Shown here: one piece after another, positions 5,865 to 6,405 of the stretch
How positions within the stretch are numbered: the first letter of the stretch is position 1
How the letters are laid out: every line of letters begins with the position of its first letter
Assembly: GCA_004376385.1 (NCBI GenBank)
Contig: SOJY01000078.1
Span: 1 to 6,405, forward strand
Source of the DNA: Candidatus Bathyarchaeum sp.
GTDB taxonomy: Archaea; Thermoproteota; Bathyarchaeia; Bathyarchaeales; Bathyarchaeaceae
Length of the DNA: 6,405 bases
Direction: 5' to 3'
Program-made: the position numbers and the translations under genes
The notes under the pieces: model-generated
What the model saw: the letters and a program-made list of their open reading frames with translations, nothing else
Databases searched by the model: none
What the model was told of the DNA's origin: nothing

Positions 5865-5878
5865 ACGTTAGGTAACGT
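5865..5878. promoter_or_regulatory. palindrome in the tuf upstream region
   Basis: ACGTTA-GG-TAACGT is a perfect 6-bp inverted repeat with a 2-nt centre, 39 bp upstream of the tuf ATG. If transcription starts from the TATA-like box at 5905-5916 it would fall in or at the start of the 5' leader. It could be a regulator site; as an RNA hairpin it would need to open its central pairs. Confidence 0.3.
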
Positions 5879-5904
5879 AATTCGTAGAGAAAACAGTTGG
5901 TTCA

Positions 5905-5916
5905 GTTATTTTAACT
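5905..5916 (-). promoter_or_regulatory. possible TATA box for tuf
   Basis: On the - strand AGTTAAAATAAC offers a TATA-like core (TTAAAATAA). A start about 25 bp downstream, near 5882-5886, would leave a leader of roughly 55-60 nt that includes the palindrome and the AAGGAGA RBS. A second, weaker box (AGTATAAT, 5942-5935) lies upstream. Confidence 0.35.
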
Positions 5917-5974
5917 TTTTGAAAGATTTCCCAGATTATACTACATCTTCAGGGAACCTTACAATACACAGCTC

Positions 5975-6405
5975 CTAGCGTGAAGAACGCGCTATTCTCT
6001 CCATCTCGTTACGCTTTTTCACAGCATAACTTTTCATGTCTTTTTTGGCTGCCAAAACCAGCTCTTCTGCAAGGTACTCATCCAAAGCTTTTGGGTTACC
6101 AAAAGACTGCTTTCTTGTACCCTCAGAAAGAAAACGCAAAGCAACATCAACTCGCCTCTGAGGTGATATATCCACAGCCATATGATAAGCAATACCACCG
6201 TAACTGATACGAGTAGTATCCTCTCCAGGAGAGGTCTTTTCTACTGCAGTAACAAGAACTTGTATGGGATTCTGTCCTGTACGAATGTGAATGATTTCGA
6301 AGGCGTTCTTAACCAAATTTATGGCTCGTGTCTTCTTTCCGGCGCTACTGCCAGGACGCATAAGATTGTTTATGAGCCTCTCAACTATGCTGACTTTAGC
6401 CTTGT
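5975..6405 (-). CDS. rpsG: small ribosomal subunit protein uS7, 5'-truncated by window edge
   Basis: The frame is open to the edge at 6405, giving the C-terminal 142 residues; archaeal uS7 is about 190-215 residues, so some 50-70 N-terminal residues are missing. The internal ATG at 6361 (MRPGSSAGKKTRA) is part of the conserved body, since the preceding codons read KAKVSIVERLINNL, a typical uS7 block. Further hallmarks are FEIIHIRTGQNPIQVLV, the TRISYGGIAY motif, DISPQRRVDVALRF and the terminal block SYAVKKRNEMERIARSSR. uS7 is the primary assembly protein of the 30S head; it binds the 3' domain of 16S rRNA and reaches the E site and mRNA exit. The archaeal SYGGIAY form and absence of the bacterial C-terminal extension support archaeal origin. 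It is followed by tuf in the same orientation, with uS12 expected just beyond the window on the upstream side. Confidence 0.96.
   Translation of the reverse strand, partial: KAKVSIVERLINNLMRPGSSAGKKTRAINLVKNAFEIIHIRTGQNPIQVLVTAVEKTSPGEDTTRISYGGIAYHMAVDISPQRRVDVALRFLSEGTRKQSFGNPKALDEYLAEELVLAAKKDMKSYAVKKRNEMERIARSSR

Overview
The window looks like a chromosomal segment of an archaeon. An archaeal/eukaryal-type elongation factor 1-alpha and an archaeal-type ribosomal protein uS7 sit together at the right end, TATA-like boxes and GGTGA-type ribosome binding sites precede several genes, and an archaeal aIF2B/ribose-1,5-bisphosphate isomerase family gene lies in the middle. The moderate GC content and the gene mix suggest a Thermoproteota/Bathyarchaeia-like lineage, but that placement is an inference from memory and was not computed.

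Left region (1-3014, + strand). A 5'-truncated class V (PLP) aminotransferase is followed after 155 bp by a short D-isomer-specific 2-hydroxyacid dehydrogenase resembling 3-phosphoglycerate dehydrogenase. Together they could supply the first two steps of phosphorylated serine synthesis, or an equivalent 2-oxoacid/hydroxyacid interconversion. A hairpin plus T-rich tract follows the dehydrogenase. Next comes a GTG-start gene of the eIF2B-alpha family that best fits ribose-1,5-bisphosphate isomerase, the middle enzyme of the archaeal AMP (nucleoside) salvage pathway that feeds form III RuBisCO.

Middle region (3022-4477). Three small genes of unknown function lie here. A two-TM protein with a basic coiled-coil tail is on the - strand. 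A 60-residue acidic coiled-coil protein is transcribed divergently from it across a 219-bp gap containing a perfect 17-bp palindrome. A six-TM membrane protein follows with a clear TATA box and RBS, and with codon use unlike its neighbours. The 172-bp gap between the last two (3721-3892) holds the promoter of the membrane gene and nothing else that I recognise.

Right region (4478-6405, - strand). The order rpsG (uS7, running off the window edge) then tuf (EF-1A) is part of the archaeal str cluster. tuf ends in a hairpin and T-rich terminator and meets the membrane gene head-on, so no rpsJ (uS10) follows as it often does in archaea. No tRNA, rRNA, CRISPR array, insertion sequence or other mobile element was seen. 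The most speculative but interesting item is the divergent pair of oppositely charged coiled-coil proteins. The best sequence-level anomalies are a dehydrogenase lacking the usual catalytic glutamate and a Q-for-R change in the isomerase's N-terminal motif.
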